Shown piece after piece: positions 1 through 9,313 of a stretch of DNA of 64,000 nucleotides. A program made the position numbers and the translations under genes. Source of the DNA: Bog-159 sp050008575 (GTDB lineage Bacteria; Acidobacteriota; Terriglobia; Bryobacterales; Bryobacteraceae); the NCBI GenBank assembly GCA_050008575.1, contig JBEKMJ010000040.1:7494-71493 (forward strand). The letters run 5' to 3'. The notes below the pieces were generated by a model that saw only the letters and a program-made list of their open reading frames with translations, made no database searches and had not been told where the DNA came from. Each line of letters begins with the position of its first letter. Within the stretch, counting starts at the first letter, position 1.

Positions 1-599
1 TTCAGCCGCCACAGATAGCCGCTGCCATGTCCCGGCTGCAACTCGTGCGCTTTGGGCTTGCCGTAGTCTTCGATTTCGACCACCCGCGTGGTGCGCGTCT
101 GGCACACCCAGCGCGTGGCGTCGATCCGCTGGTAATGCGCGTCGAAATCGGTGCGGAACACACCGTTGATGGGGCTGTTGTGCAGCACGCGCAGCCTGTA
201 GTACTTGAAGTCGTCGCCATTGTGCGCGAGCAGCTTGGACTCCGGGACATCCTTGTAGATGTCCTTGTGACGGTCGTAATCCTGCAGCACCGCCAAGGTC
301 TTTTCCAAAGTGCCGCCGGGGATGAAGATCGCGCCGATCCAGTCGTGGATGGATGCCCCCGTCACGAACGTGTCGCCTTCGTCTTTCGCGGGTTCCACCG
401 CCACCTTACCCTCTTTTACCAGACGGAGGCGTTCCGGCGCTGCGTCCACCCACAGAAAGGGTTTGGCCGCGGCCAGGCGGGCTTCCAAGTCGTGCGAATA
501 GCGGTCGTAAGCCTGCACTGCCTCGGGCTTCAGATCTGCCGCCAGGCATGCCTCGACGCATGACGACGCTGCGAAGACGAAAATCAAAGTGCGGATCAC
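1..599 (-). CDS. Secreted START/SRPBCC-like protein, partial (3' end off the window)
   Basis: An uninterrupted minus-strand frame of about 199 codons runs off the left edge. It begins at a GTG (597-599) followed by codons for IRTLIFVF; a TAG lies in the same frame upstream, so the start cannot be far away. The first ~20 residues form a hydrophobic signal-like segment. The body contains DWIGAIFIPG and a run of alternating charged and aromatic residues (YDRHKDIYKDV, GSGYLWRLN at the edge) that recalls secreted START-fold proteins with a YLWRLN-type strand, but the family is inferred from general resemblance only. It is divergent from the ADOP permease gene, 52 bases away. Coding status is secure; function is not. 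Confidence 0.62.
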   Translation of the reverse strand, partial: MIRTLIFVFAASSCVEACLAADLKPEAVQAYDRYSHDLEARLAAAKPFLWVDAAPERLRLVKEGKVAVEPAKDEGDTFVTGASIHDWIGAIFIPGGTLEKTLAVLQDYDRHKDIYKDVPESKLLAHNGDDFKYYRLRVLHNSPINGVFRTDFDAHYQRIDATRWVCQTRTTRVVEIEDYGKPKAHELQPGHGSGYLWRL

Positions 600-651
600 A
601 CCGAATTGTAACAGGTGCTAACCGGACGCCGGTGCCGCTCGTCCAAGGCAT

Positions 652-3186
652 ATGCCCGGAATCGCAGAATTGCGCCAGGACTTCGTCTATGGCGTTCGCC
701 TATTGGCCAAGAGCCCCGGTTTCACATGCGTCGCGGTGCTCTCGCTGGCGCTCGGCATCGGCGCCAACACCGCCATCTTCAGCCTCATCGACACGCTGCT
801 GCTCAAGATGCTGCCGGTGAAAGACCCGCACCAACTGGTCGTCCTGACCGATCCCAACGACGGGGGCGTGAGCATCGGCACCTCCACGGGCGAGCGCGGC
901 ATCCTCTCGACCCACGAATTCGAAGCCCTGCGCGACCGCACGCAATCCTTCTCCGGTATGTTTGCCGCGCAGAGCCAGCTCGACCGGAACAACGCCAGCA
1001 TCGACGGCAAGGCCCCTGAAGAGTTGCGCACGCGGTTGGTCAGCGGCGGCTATTTCACGGTGCTCGGCGCCACCACCGCCATCGGCCGCACGTTCACGTC
1101 CGCCGACGATCGCGGACCCGGCGGCGCGCCTTACGCCGTCATCAGCTATGCATTCTGGCAGCGCCGGTTCGGCGGATCGCCTGCCGCGCTGGATTCCCAT
1201 ATCCACATTGCCAAAGCCGACTTGACCGTGATCGGCGTGGCGCAGCCCCATTTCCTGGGCGAAAACGTAGGCGAAGCCCCCGATCTGTGGATTCCGCTGG
1301 ACATGCAGCCGCAGATCATGCCCGGCCGCATGTGGCTGGCGGACGATGCCGCGCACATCGCGGAAAAAGTAATGTGGCTGCACGTCATCGGCCGCCTGCA
1401 GCCCGGCATTTCACGCAAGCAGGCGCAGGCCAATGTGGATGTGGTCTTCAAGCAAGTGGTGGCCGAAGAATTCTCGAAAGTCAGCCAGAGCCAGCCGGGA
1501 ATCTTGCAGCAGAACCTGGTGCTGCACGATGCCGGCGCGGGCGTCTCCAGCCTGCGGGGCAATATGGCCGACCCGCTGTATGTGCTGATGGGGGTGGTCG
1601 CGCTGGTGCTGGTGATTGCCTGCGCCAACGTGGCGAATCTGCTGCTGGCGCGCGCCACCGCGAGGCAGAAGGAAATGGGCGTGCGCCTGGCGCTGGGCGC
1701 GGGCAGGGCGCGCATCGTGCGGCAGTTTCTCACTGAGAGCCTGACGCTTTCCATGGCCGGCGGGTTGCTCGGCAGCTTGCTGGCGGTGTATGGCGTGCGG
1801 TTGCTCGTCGCGCTGGTCGGAGACCGCGCCGGTTCGGTGGGGCTGGATGCGCGGCCCGATCTGCGCGTCCTCTTTTTCACCATAGGAGTCTCGCTGCTCA
1901 CCGGCCTGGTCTTTGGCTTGGCGCCCGCCTGGAGATCCGCGAGGGTCAACGTCAGCAGTACGTTGAAAGAGGCCGGCCGCGGACTCACCGGCAGTAGCGC
2001 CAAAATCGGCGCGGGCAAAATCCTGGTGACCGGGCAAATCGCCCTGTCCGTGATGTTGCTGATCGGCGCAGGCTGGTTCATCCGCACGCTGCGCAACCTC
2101 GAAAACGTCGACCTGGGCTACCAGCGGGACAGGTTGGCGCTGGTTGGCGTCGACTTCCTTTCCGCCGGCTACTCGGGCAAGCGGCTCCCCATCGCTTATA
2201 ACGAAGTGCGCGACCGGCTGGCGGGCATCCCCGGCGTGCGCGGCGTGACCTATTCCACGAACGGGCTTTTCAGCGGCAGCGAGTCCGGAGACAAAATCAG
2301 CGTGGAAGGTTATAAATCGCAAAAGCCGCAGGATCTGCACGCGCGTTTCGACCAAACCGGCCCGAATTATTTTTCGACGGTGGGCATCCCCATCCTGTTG
2401 GGGCGCGATATCGGGCCGCAGGACGTGGAGTCGGCGCAATCCGTCTGCGTGGTGAACGAGGCTTTCGCCAAGTTCTATTTCGGCGCCCAAAACCCCATCG
2501 GCAAACACGTGACCGACGAGTTTCCGGACACGCGCACGACATTCACCATCGTGGGCGTGGCGCGCGACGCGCGGGACCACAGCCTGCGGCAGGAAATCGC
2601 CCGCCGCTTCTATCTCTCCGCCCTGCAGCCGTTGGGCGAATTCGCGCCGGGCATGAATTACGAGATCCGCACTTTCGGCGAGCCAGGCGCCGTGCTCCAG
2701 GCCATACGCAAGGCGATTCTAGGCTACGATCAGGCCATACCGGTTTACACGGTGCAGCCCTTCGTAGCGATGCTGGACGACAATCTGCGGCAGGAGCGCA
2801 TCGTCGCGCAGCTCTCCACGGTCTTCGGCGGCGTGGCTCTGCTGCTCGCCGCGATCGGCCTGTACGGCGTACTTTCCTATGCGGTGGCGCAACGCACCGG
2901 TGAAATCGGCATTCGCATGGCGCTGGGGGCGCAGCGTGGCACTGTCGTGCGGATGGTTTTGCGCGAAACGGCGGTGCTTATCGCGATTGGGTTAGCGGCC
3001 GGAGTCCCCGCCAGCCTGGCCTGCGCGCGCCTCATCCAAAGCAAGCTCTTCGGATTGAAGCCCGCCGATCCGGTGACGCTGGCGGCGGCGCTGGGCATCA
3101 TGATCGCAGTCGCTGTTGTATCGGGGTACCTGCCCGCGCGCCGGGCATCGCGGGTCGATCCGCTCGTCGCGCTACGGTACGAGTAA
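652..3186 (+). CDS. ADOP-family ABC transporter permease (MacB/FtsX type)
   Basis: The 844-residue product is an acidobacterial duplicated orphan permease. It has the family N-terminus (DFVYGVRLLAKSPGFT, then LALGIGANTAIFS) with a first membrane helix, a large periplasmic MacB core domain, and a three-helix FtsX domain near residues 310-430 (VLVIACANVANLLLARA, then EMGVRLALGAGR). A second periplasmic domain follows, and a second FtsX unit ends the protein with TGEIGIRMALGAQRG and the closing signature VDPLVALRYE. No ATPase gene adjoins it, as is normal for these orphan permeases. It probably works in macrolide- or lipid-type efflux or in envelope stress, but the substrate is unknown. Confidence 0.93.
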   Translation: MPGIAELRQDFVYGVRLLAKSPGFTCVAVLSLALGIGANTAIFSLIDTLLLKMLPVKDPHQLVVLTDPNDGGVSIGTSTGERGILSTHEFEALRDRTQSFSGMFAAQSQLDRNNASIDGKAPEELRTRLVSGGYFTVLGATTAIGRTFTSADDRGPGGAPYAVISYAFWQRRFGGSPAALDSHIHIAKADLTVIGVAQPHFLGENVGEAPDLWIPLDMQPQIMPGRMWLADDAAHIAEKVMWLHVIGRLQPGISRKQAQANVDVVFKQVVAEEFSKVSQSQPGILQQNLVLHDAGAGVSSLRGNMADPLYVLMGVVALVLVIACANVANLLLARATARQKEMGVRLALGAGRARIVRQFLTESLTLSMAGGLLGSLLAVYGVRLLVALVGDRAGSVGLDARPDLRVLFFTIGVSLLTGLVFGLAPAWRSARVNVSSTLKEAGRGLTGSSAKIGAGKILVTGQIALSVMLLIGAGWFIRTLRNLENVDLGYQRDRLALVGVDFLSAGYSGKRLPIAYNEVRDRLAGIPGVRGVTYSTNGLFSGSESGDKISVEGYKSQKPQDLHARFDQTGPNYFSTVGIPILLGRDIGPQDVESAQSVCVVNEAFAKFYFGAQNPIGKHVTDEFPDTRTTFTIVGVARDARDHSLRQEIARRFYLSALQPLGEFAPGMNYEIRTFGEPGAVLQAIRKAILGYDQAIPVYTVQPFVAMLDDNLRQERIVAQLSTVFGGVALLLAAIGLYGVLSYAVAQRTGEIGIRMALGAQRGTVVRMVLRETAVLIAIGLAAGVPASLACARLIQSKLFGLKPADPVTLAAALGIMIAVAVVSGYLPARRASRVDPLVALRYE

Positions 3187-3189
3187 CGC

Positions 3190-3260
3190 GGAACCACAGA
3201 TGCACACGGATAAACGTGCGCAGTTCTTATCCGTGTGAATCTGTGTCTATCTGTGGTTCC
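3190..3260. repeat. Imperfect palindrome of the GGAACCACAGAT type
   Basis: The left arm at 3190-3213 (GGAACCACAGATGCACACGG then ATAA) pairs with the right arm at 3227-3260, with a ten-base insertion in the right arm and a 13-base loop. It sits between the convergent stops of the ADOP and dehydrogenase genes. It may serve as a bidirectional terminator; it could equally be a dispersed repeat, since similar palindromes are common between genes in large soil-bacterial genomes. Confidence 0.75.
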
Positions 3261-3267
3261 ATCTCTG

Positions 3268-4713
<1,446 letters not shown>

Positions 4714-4724
4714 CGCGAAACCTC

Positions 4725-5213
4725 TTATCTTTGGTAACGTCCAGTTTTGAAATCCGCGGTACTCGTGGAGATGGCCTCGGTCAAGGTTGACGGCGATTCC
4801 CCGCCGGGGGGTGCAAGTCTCGATGCCGGAATCAAATCAAAAGCGGCTTGGATAGCCGCATCGGCCTGGGCCAGCACGCCGGCGTCGACCGATCCAAGCT
4901 TCCGGATGAGCCGCCGGCTCTCTAGCGCATGGATTTGGTCAAAGACGGCGACTGACGAAACCGTCAGACCGGTGGAAGAATCGGCGGGCAGCGGGACGTG
5001 CAGGGGCGAGAGGGGAGGTCCGGCGGCCGATGCGATGGGCGCGACCATCGTAGCGGCGCTCGAGCGCCTGCCGGTATCGTTTTGAATGACCAGCACAGGC
5101 CCGGTTTTCTTGGCTTTGGGCCCTACCGCCGCACCGAGCGCGGCGAGGTAGATTTCGCCTCTTTTCGGCCAGACTCGGTCTGCCGTTTTTTTTATTGGTC
5201 GAATTTCCGTCAT
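4725..5213 (-). CDS. MazF/PemK-family endoribonuclease toxin, no antitoxin beside it
   Basis: The N-terminal ~110 residues match MazF: RGEIYLAALGAAVGPKAKKT, GPVLVIQND and MVAPIAS, then a core strand before LIRKLGSVD. MazF toxins cleave mRNA at short motifs. The protein is 162 residues, about 45 more than usual, because of a Pro/Ser/Thr-rich tail after residue ~120. No CopG- or AbrB-like antitoxin is seen on the minus strand upstream (5214-5658) or downstream, where mmsA begins. It may be a solitary or domesticated MazF. A TATAAT box lies 35 bases upstream of the ATG. Confidence 0.82.
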   Translation of the reverse strand: MTEIRPIKKTADRVWPKRGEIYLAALGAAVGPKAKKTGPVLVIQNDTGRRSSAATMVAPIASAAGPPLSPLHVPLPADSSTGLTVSSVAVFDQIHALESRRLIRKLGSVDAGVLAQADAAIQAAFDLIPASRLAPPGGESPSTLTEAISTSTADFKTGRYQR

Positions 5214-5248
5214 TGTTCCCGATCGGCGTGGGTGGCGCCGCCATCCAC

Positions 5249-5254
5249 ATTATA
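5249..5254 (-). promoter_or_regulatory. Probable -10 box (TATAAT) for the mazF-mmsA transcript
   Basis: On the minus strand TATAAT lies 35 bases before the mazF-like ATG. No convincing -35 hexamer is seen at 16-18 bases upstream. Confidence 0.45.
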
Positions 5255-5658
5255 CGCCCGGCACATCCACGCGATTCCGCTTGACACAAGTGCGAGTCGC
5301 GGATATGTTCCATATGCTGCTGGCGCTCGGTGAAGGCGACCGCCATGGCTCTAAGCCCTGAACCGCGCCGCACTGGCGGCAAGCTGAACCTGGCTCCGGG
5401 TAGTGGGTCAGTTTGGATTTGGAGGGCGGCCAATCTTGGCCGCAGCCGCCTTTAAGGCGGCAGCCGGCTGAAAGCCGGCTGCGGGCAGAATTAAGCCCGT
5501 ACCCGCCCGTTTCCTCGAAGATTATGAAGCGCCCGTGACCGCATGGATTTGCGCAGCCGCTACGCTCCTGCTTGTGATCGCGGCGGCAGCGGCGGTCTGG
5601 GCCGCGCCGGCGCGCTGCGCGTGGATTGAACGTGCCATAACGAAGAATCTCTCCGTGT
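5255..5658. other. Gene-free gap between the mazF-like gene and the cupin gene
   Basis: No coding frame with recognisable content is visible. The stretch holds the triple stem-loop repeat at 5426-5481. A short plus-strand frame starting at 5535 begins with a membrane-like segment, but runs antisense through the cupin gene and is not supported. Confidence 0.5.
5426..5481. repeat. Three consecutive perfect stem-loops (dispersed repeat family)
   Basis: GCGGCC-aatctt-GGCCGC (5426-5443), GCCGCC-tttaa-GGCGGC (5445-5461) and CAGCCGGCT-gaa-AGCCGGCTG (5461-5481) follow each other directly. This is one of about 17 such loci in the window. Confidence 0.9.
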
Positions 5659-6024
5659 CTATTTGTTTGCGTAATGCTCCGCGCCAAGAAAATGCAGCGA
5701 GACGTACGGCGCATCGCCCACTACCCAACTGTCATGACCGGGGGGCCCAGGCGGGATGTAAAAGAGCATGCCTGCGCGGAGTTCGTGTACCGTGCCGTCG
5801 TCCATCGCCGCCGTGGCACAGCCGGAGAGCACCAGCCCGACATGCGCGACGTGGCAGCGCGACGCGCCCACGCCGGGCCCGACATGCACGGACCATTTCC
5901 AACCGGGTTGGTAAGTGGCGCGGCCGATGGTCATGCCCCCGATGCGAACGATTTCGAATTTTCCTTTTTCGAACGTGCGCACTTCGTCGGGCTCTTCAAA
6001 CCGCTTCAGAACTGTTTCCAGCAT
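5659..6024 (-). CDS. Cupin-domain protein
   Basis: This 121-residue single-domain cupin contains GGMTIGRATYQPGWKWSVHV, HVGLVLSG (metal-site motif 1 region), DDGTVHELRAG and a second motif near PPGPPGHDSWVVGDAP. The ATG at 6024 follows GGGAG at a good distance; a longer reading to 6096 would start upstream of any ribosome site and add unconserved residues. The binding residues fit a small-molecule sensor or a sugar/acid-binding cupin, but the ligand is unknown. It is divergent from the membrane-protein and racemase-family pair, which suggests, without proof, a common sugar-acid context. Confidence 0.8.
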   Translation of the reverse strand: MLETVLKRFEEPDEVRTFEKGKFEIVRIGGMTIGRATYQPGWKWSVHVGPGVGASRCHVAHVGLVLSGCATAAMDDGTVHELRAGMLFYIPPGPPGHDSWVVGDAPYVSLHFLGAEHYANK

Positions 6025-6038
6025 CGCCGTAGCTCCCT

Positions 6039-6068
6039 TTGCCAGTATTTTACACGCCCGTATATAAT
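6039..6068 (+). promoter_or_regulatory. Promoter TTGCCA-N18-TATAAT for the membrane protein/racemase-family pair
   Basis: The -35 TTGCCA is at 6039-6044 and the -10 TATAAT at 6063-6068. The predicted transcription start (about 6075) lies after the first possible ATG (6071), so translation should begin at 6086, which is preceded by GAGG. Confidence 0.65.
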
Positions 6069-6085
6069 GGATGGCGAGGTCCGAT

Positions 6086-6454
6086 ATGGCAGCCAAACGA
6101 TTGCGTTACGTGGCGCTGGCACTGGGCGCGGCCTGGGCCTGCTGGTGGGTGTTCTTCGAAGCGGCCGAGGCCATTGGGGATCGCCAGTTCACGCAGGCGA
6201 TCTTGTTCCTGGTGGCGATGTTCGGCGTGGTCGTAATTGCCTGGAAATGGCCGGCCATCGGCGCGGCGCTGTTTCTCGCCGAGGGCATCGCGGCGATTAT
6301 CATGTTCGCGCCCGTATGGGCGCACCGCTTTCGCCTCGGCGCGTTTCTATTGCTGTTCGCCATGATGCCGCTGCCTCCGCTGGCGGCGGGCATTCTGCTG
6401 CTCCTCTCGCGGCCGCGCCGGCATGCGCCCGCGCCAGAGCACTCCGTCGTATGA
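6086..6454 (+). CDS. Small integral membrane protein, unknown function
   Basis: The product has 122 residues and four predicted membrane helices (around residues 7-25, 31-55, 57-75 and 80-105) with almost no loops, ending in an Arg/His/Pro-rich tail. The start at 6086 is chosen because GAGG precedes it and the promoter places the transcript start after 6071. Its stop overlaps the next gene by ATGA, so the two are translationally coupled. I do not recognise the family. Confidence 0.72.
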   Translation: MAAKRLRYVALALGAAWACWWVFFEAAEAIGDRQFTQAILFLVAMFGVVVIAWKWPAIGAALFLAEGIAAIIMFAPVWAHRFRLGAFLLLFAMMPLPPLAAGILLLLSRPRRHAPAPEHSVV

Positions 6455-7566
6455 AGATCACCCGCGTGGAGGCTATCTATCTCCGCCAGCCGGAGGTCCG
6501 ATTCTTGTGCGACAGCGGCCAGGATGCGCTGATCGTGCGTGTGGAAACCGACGCCGGCATCACTGGCATCGGCGAAGTGGATTCCAATCCCATGGCCGCC
6601 AAAGGCGCGATTGAAGGCCCGTTCTCGCATACCACCGCGTGCGGACTGGCGCAGGTGGTGCTCGGCGAAGATCCCTTTGAAACCGAACGGCTGTGGCACA
6701 AAATGTACCGCGCCAACATTTACGGCGGCCGGCGCGGCGTGGGCCTGCACGCCATGAGCGGCATCGATATGGCGCTGTGGGATATCAAGGGCAAAGCGCT
6801 GGGTCTGCCGGTTTGGAAGCTTCTGGGCGGCGGGTTCGACTCGAAAATCCGCTGCTATGCCAGCTCGCTGTTCGGCGCCACGCCGGAGCAAACCGGCGAG
6901 TTGGCGAGGCGCTATCGCGACCAGGGATTCACGGCAGTGAAGTTCGGCTGGGACCCCATGGGGCAGGATGAAAAGACCGACATCGCCCTGGTGCGCGAGG
7001 CGCGCAAAGGCTTGGGCGACGGCCCCGATCTGCTGATCGACGCCGGTCTGGTGTGGGACTCGAAGACGGCCTTGCAGCGGGCGCGCGCATTTTCCGAGCA
7101 CAACATCTATTGGCTGGAGGAACCGCTGCGGCCCGACGATTACGACGGCTACCGCAAGCTCGCCGCAGCCACCGACGTGCGCATCGCGGCGGGCGAGGAA
7201 GAGAGCGGCCGGCTGTCGTTCATCGAGCTGATGGATCGCGGACGCATCGACGTGGTGCAGGTGGATCTGACGCGCTGCGGCGGTTTCACGGAGGCCATGA
7301 AAATCGCAGCGCTGGCGTGGGACCGCGGTCTGCCCATCGCCAACCACGGCTTCACGACCTATATCAATGTGACGGCCGCGCTGCACTGGCTGAACTCGAT
7401 TCCAAACGCGCTGATCTGCGAGTTCGTGGCCGAGGAAGAGACCAACCTGCGCGAGTCGGTCACGCGTCAGAAGCTGCGCGCGAAGGACGGGTACCTGGAA
7501 ATTCCGCAGGAGCCGGGCCTGGGCATCGACGTGGACTGGGACGCCGTCGCGCGCTTCCGCGTATAA
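6451..7566 (+). CDS. Mandelate racemase/muconate lactonizing enzyme family protein
   Basis: This 371-residue enolase-superfamily enzyme abstracts a proton alpha to a carboxylate, probably as a sugar-acid dehydratase or racemase. Visible catalytic residues are K164 (VKFGW; the second Lys of the KxK pair is Gly), metal ligands D197 (LLIDAG), E223 (WLEEP) and E249 (AAGEEES), and H299 (ANHGF), which places it in the mandelate racemase subgroup. The N-terminal capping domain carries GIGEVDSNP. The exact substrate cannot be read from sequence. ATGA overlap with the upstream membrane protein suggests co-expression. Confidence 0.88.
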   Translation: MKITRVEAIYLRQPEVRFLCDSGQDALIVRVETDAGITGIGEVDSNPMAAKGAIEGPFSHTTACGLAQVVLGEDPFETERLWHKMYRANIYGGRRGVGLHAMSGIDMALWDIKGKALGLPVWKLLGGGFDSKIRCYASSLFGATPEQTGELARRYRDQGFTAVKFGWDPMGQDEKTDIALVREARKGLGDGPDLLIDAGLVWDSKTALQRARAFSEHNIYWLEEPLRPDDYDGYRKLAAATDVRIAAGEEESGRLSFIELMDRGRIDVVQVDLTRCGGFTEAMKIAALAWDRGLPIANHGFTTYINVTAALHWLNSIPNALICEFVAEEETNLRESVTRQKLRAKDGYLEIPQEPGLGIDVDWDAVARFRV

Positions 7567-7576
7567 TCGTATTCTC

Positions 7577-7822
7577 ATGAAGGCTCGCGTATATGTCTCG
7601 CTGAAAACCACGGTGCTCGATCCGCAAGGCCAGGCCGTCCGCGCCGCGCTGGCCGGACTGGGGCACACCGCCATTGCCGAGGTGCGCCAGGGCAAGTTTT
7701 TCGACATCGCCATCGCGGACGGCGTGAGCCGGGAGCAGGCGCAGAAGGATATACAAACGATCGCGCATGAGGTGCTGGCCAACCCTGTGATTGAAGAGTA
7801 TCGGGTGGAGATTTTGCCGTAG
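7577..7822 (+). CDS. purS: Phosphoribosylformylglycinamidine synthase subunit PurS
   Basis: The 81-residue protein has the PurS pattern: an opening strand VYVSLKTTVLDPQG, AVRAALAGLGH, VRQGKFFDI, then VLANPVIEEYRVEIL. PurS bridges PurL and PurQ in the fourth step of purine synthesis. purQ and purL are not next to it in the window. It starts 11 bases after the racemase-family gene, so it is probably read through from that promoter. Confidence 0.94.
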   Translation: MKARVYVSLKTTVLDPQGQAVRAALAGLGHTAIAEVRQGKFFDIAIADGVSREQAQKDIQTIAHEVLANPVIEEYRVEILP

Positions 7823-7882
7823 CGCACGCCCATAACGTGCCGTATTCGGTCTCGTGCGAACAGGTGGTGGAGCAGATCAGAT

Positions 7883-8134
7883 ATGCCTGAATCGGTGCTA
7901 TTGCGAGTGCTACGGGGATCCTCGGATGCGAACATCCGTTTCAGTGACCTCCGCACCCTCCTTCTGCGGATGGGCTTCGAGGAGCGGATCAAGGGCAGCC
8001 ACCACATCTTCACGCGCGAAGACGTTGACGAGATTCTGAATCTTCAGCCCCGGGACTCCCTGGCGAAACCATACCAAGTGAAACAGGTGCGCAAGATCCT
8101 GGTTCAGTATAAACTGGCAGAAGAGGCCGAATGA
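7883..8134 (+). CDS. hicA: HicA-type mRNA interferase toxin
   Basis: At 83 residues it has the HicA double-stranded-RNA-binding fold: a first helix in SDLRTLLLRMGF, the catalytic His region KGSHHIFTRED, and LAKPYQVKQVRKIL at the end. It overlaps hicB by ATGA, the usual order for this pair. HicA cleaves mRNA and tmRNA and is held inactive by HicB. Confidence 0.9.
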   Translation: MPESVLLRVLRGSSDANIRFSDLRTLLLRMGFEERIKGSHHIFTREDVDEILNLQPRDSLAKPYQVKQVRKILVQYKLAEEAE

Positions 8135-8340
8135 CCAAATACGAAATCATACTCTACTGGAGCGGCGAAGACGAGGCGTTCATCGCCGAGGTGCCCGAAT
8201 TGCCTGGCTGTGCTGCCGACGGTGCCACGCGACAGGAGGCCCTCGCCAACGCCGAAATCGCGATTGCCGAATGGTTGGAAACCGCTCGAGAACTCGGACG
8301 GCCTATCCCCGAACCTAAAGGCCGGCTGGTGTTCGCCTGA
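8131..8340 (+). CDS. hicB: HicB-family antitoxin
   Basis: The 69-residue protein has the HicB pattern: YWSGEDEAFIAEVPELPGC, ADGATRQEALANAE and IAEWLETARELGRPIPEP. It lacks the C-terminal DNA-binding domain found in longer HicB proteins, so direct operator binding is unlikely through a known domain. Confidence 0.9.
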   Translation: MTKYEIILYWSGEDEAFIAEVPELPGCAADGATRQEALANAEIAIAEWLETARELGRPIPEPKGRLVFA

Positions 8341-8486
8341 GGATCCTACCCGCCAGGCCGTAAGCCTAAAGTCTTGAGGCCGCCATTCGACGGGCCTTTC
8401 ATTGGAGCATTGGGTTTCGCGCACGAACGCGAAGAAGTCGGTTGGGCACGGGGTGTAGCACAGAACCTCGCCAGGCGCATGGGCGC

Positions 8487-8894
8487 TTAGGGTATCGCGC
8501 GCACTGATACGCTCGTGACCCTGCCGGTGGGCGCGTACACAGAGGCGTGACTTCGCCAGTCCGGGCCGCCCCAGAAGGCGACTGTGGATGCGGGCATGAC
8601 AAGCTTGGTCACAAACTGTATGTCGATCTCGTTGTTGTACGAATCGTAGAATTTTATCGTGATCGAGACTTCGGTTTCGCGGGCACATCCGCTCTTGATC
8701 GCTCCGGACACCCCCGTATCCTTGCTGCTGAACGGCCCGCCCCTATGTATGTAGGTTATGCCCGATAACACAACGCAACCGTGGGTAATATCGGCTTGGG
8801 TCGGCTGGGGCGGTGACTTTGGTTGTTTCTTCTTCTCGCCGTATGACGGTAGGACCAGCGCTAGAAAAGATGCCAAAATCAAGAGACGCTTCAT
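8487..8894 (-). CDS. Small secreted protein, FxLYD-like, unknown function
   Basis: The 135-residue product starts with a clear signal peptide (MKRLLILASFLALVLPSYG), followed by a Lys/Pro/Gln-rich linker. The rest is a beta-rich domain, EVSITIKFYDSYNNEID then VSVRAIP, that resembles FxLYD modules describing change of a molecule with its surroundings. It contains two cysteines (CVVL and GCAR), perhaps a disulfide. Its ATG overlaps the upstream gene by ATGA. Confidence 0.75.
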   Translation of the reverse strand: MKRLLILASFLALVLPSYGEKKKQPKSPPQPTQADITHGCVVLSGITYIHRGGPFSSKDTGVSGAIKSGCARETEVSITIKFYDSYNNEIDIQFVTKLVMPASTVAFWGGPDWRSHASVYAPTGRVTSVSVRAIP

Positions 8895-9313
8895 GGAGGT
8901 AGCCTGCGAGCTCGTCTGAATGTCGGAAGCCTCTCGTCAGTCAGCGCTCGCCGGACGAAGAAATCTTGCGAACGGGATCGCGCCAGATCCGCGCCGGCCG
9001 GTGAACCTATCCGCACACTGGCAGAAAGAAAAAGGCTGGCGGTCCAGTGGTCCGCTCTTACCCACAGTCCCGATAGGTGCTCTTTGAGGTAGGAGCATGG
9101 CACCTGAAGTTCGCTGTACTCGCCGGTTGAAGGCCCGGTTTCGAAACGCAGCGTCACGACATTATCCGGGTCTGATTCAACATAGTCAGTGGGCACCTCA
9201 AATGCCCAAGCTGGCCCTCCAGTCCATGACTCCTCAGCGATGTAGTACTTAGAGCGTCTGATCATTTCCTGGCACTCCAGGCGGCAATTATAGCGCAAGC
9301 TGACCCATCTCAC
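8891..9313 (-). CDS. Hypothetical protein between two coupled genes
   Basis: The frame overlaps both neighbours by ATGA if read from 9313 (140 residues). A second start at 9265 (MIRRSKYY) has AGGA just upstream and may be the true one, giving 124 residues. The middle, FEVPTDYVESDPDNVVTLRF, looks like an ordinary soluble protein, but the last 30 residues are Arg-rich and low in other content. I do not recognise it. Confidence 0.5.
   Translation of the reverse strand: MRWVSLRYNCRLECQEMIRRSKYYIAEESWTGGPAWAFEVPTDYVESDPDNVVTLRFETGPSTGEYSELQVPCSYLKEHLSGLWVRADHWTASLFLSASVRIGSPAGADLARSRSQDFFVRRALTDERLPTFRRARRLPP

Noticed and set aside
5535..6032. Plus-strand frame beginning with a membrane-like segment
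   Set aside because: Only the first 30 residues look protein-like; the rest is antisense to the cupin gene, whose start and ribosome site are good.
6106..8013. Minus-strand open frame of 635 codons
   Set aside because: Runs antisense through the racemase-family gene, purS and part of hicA.
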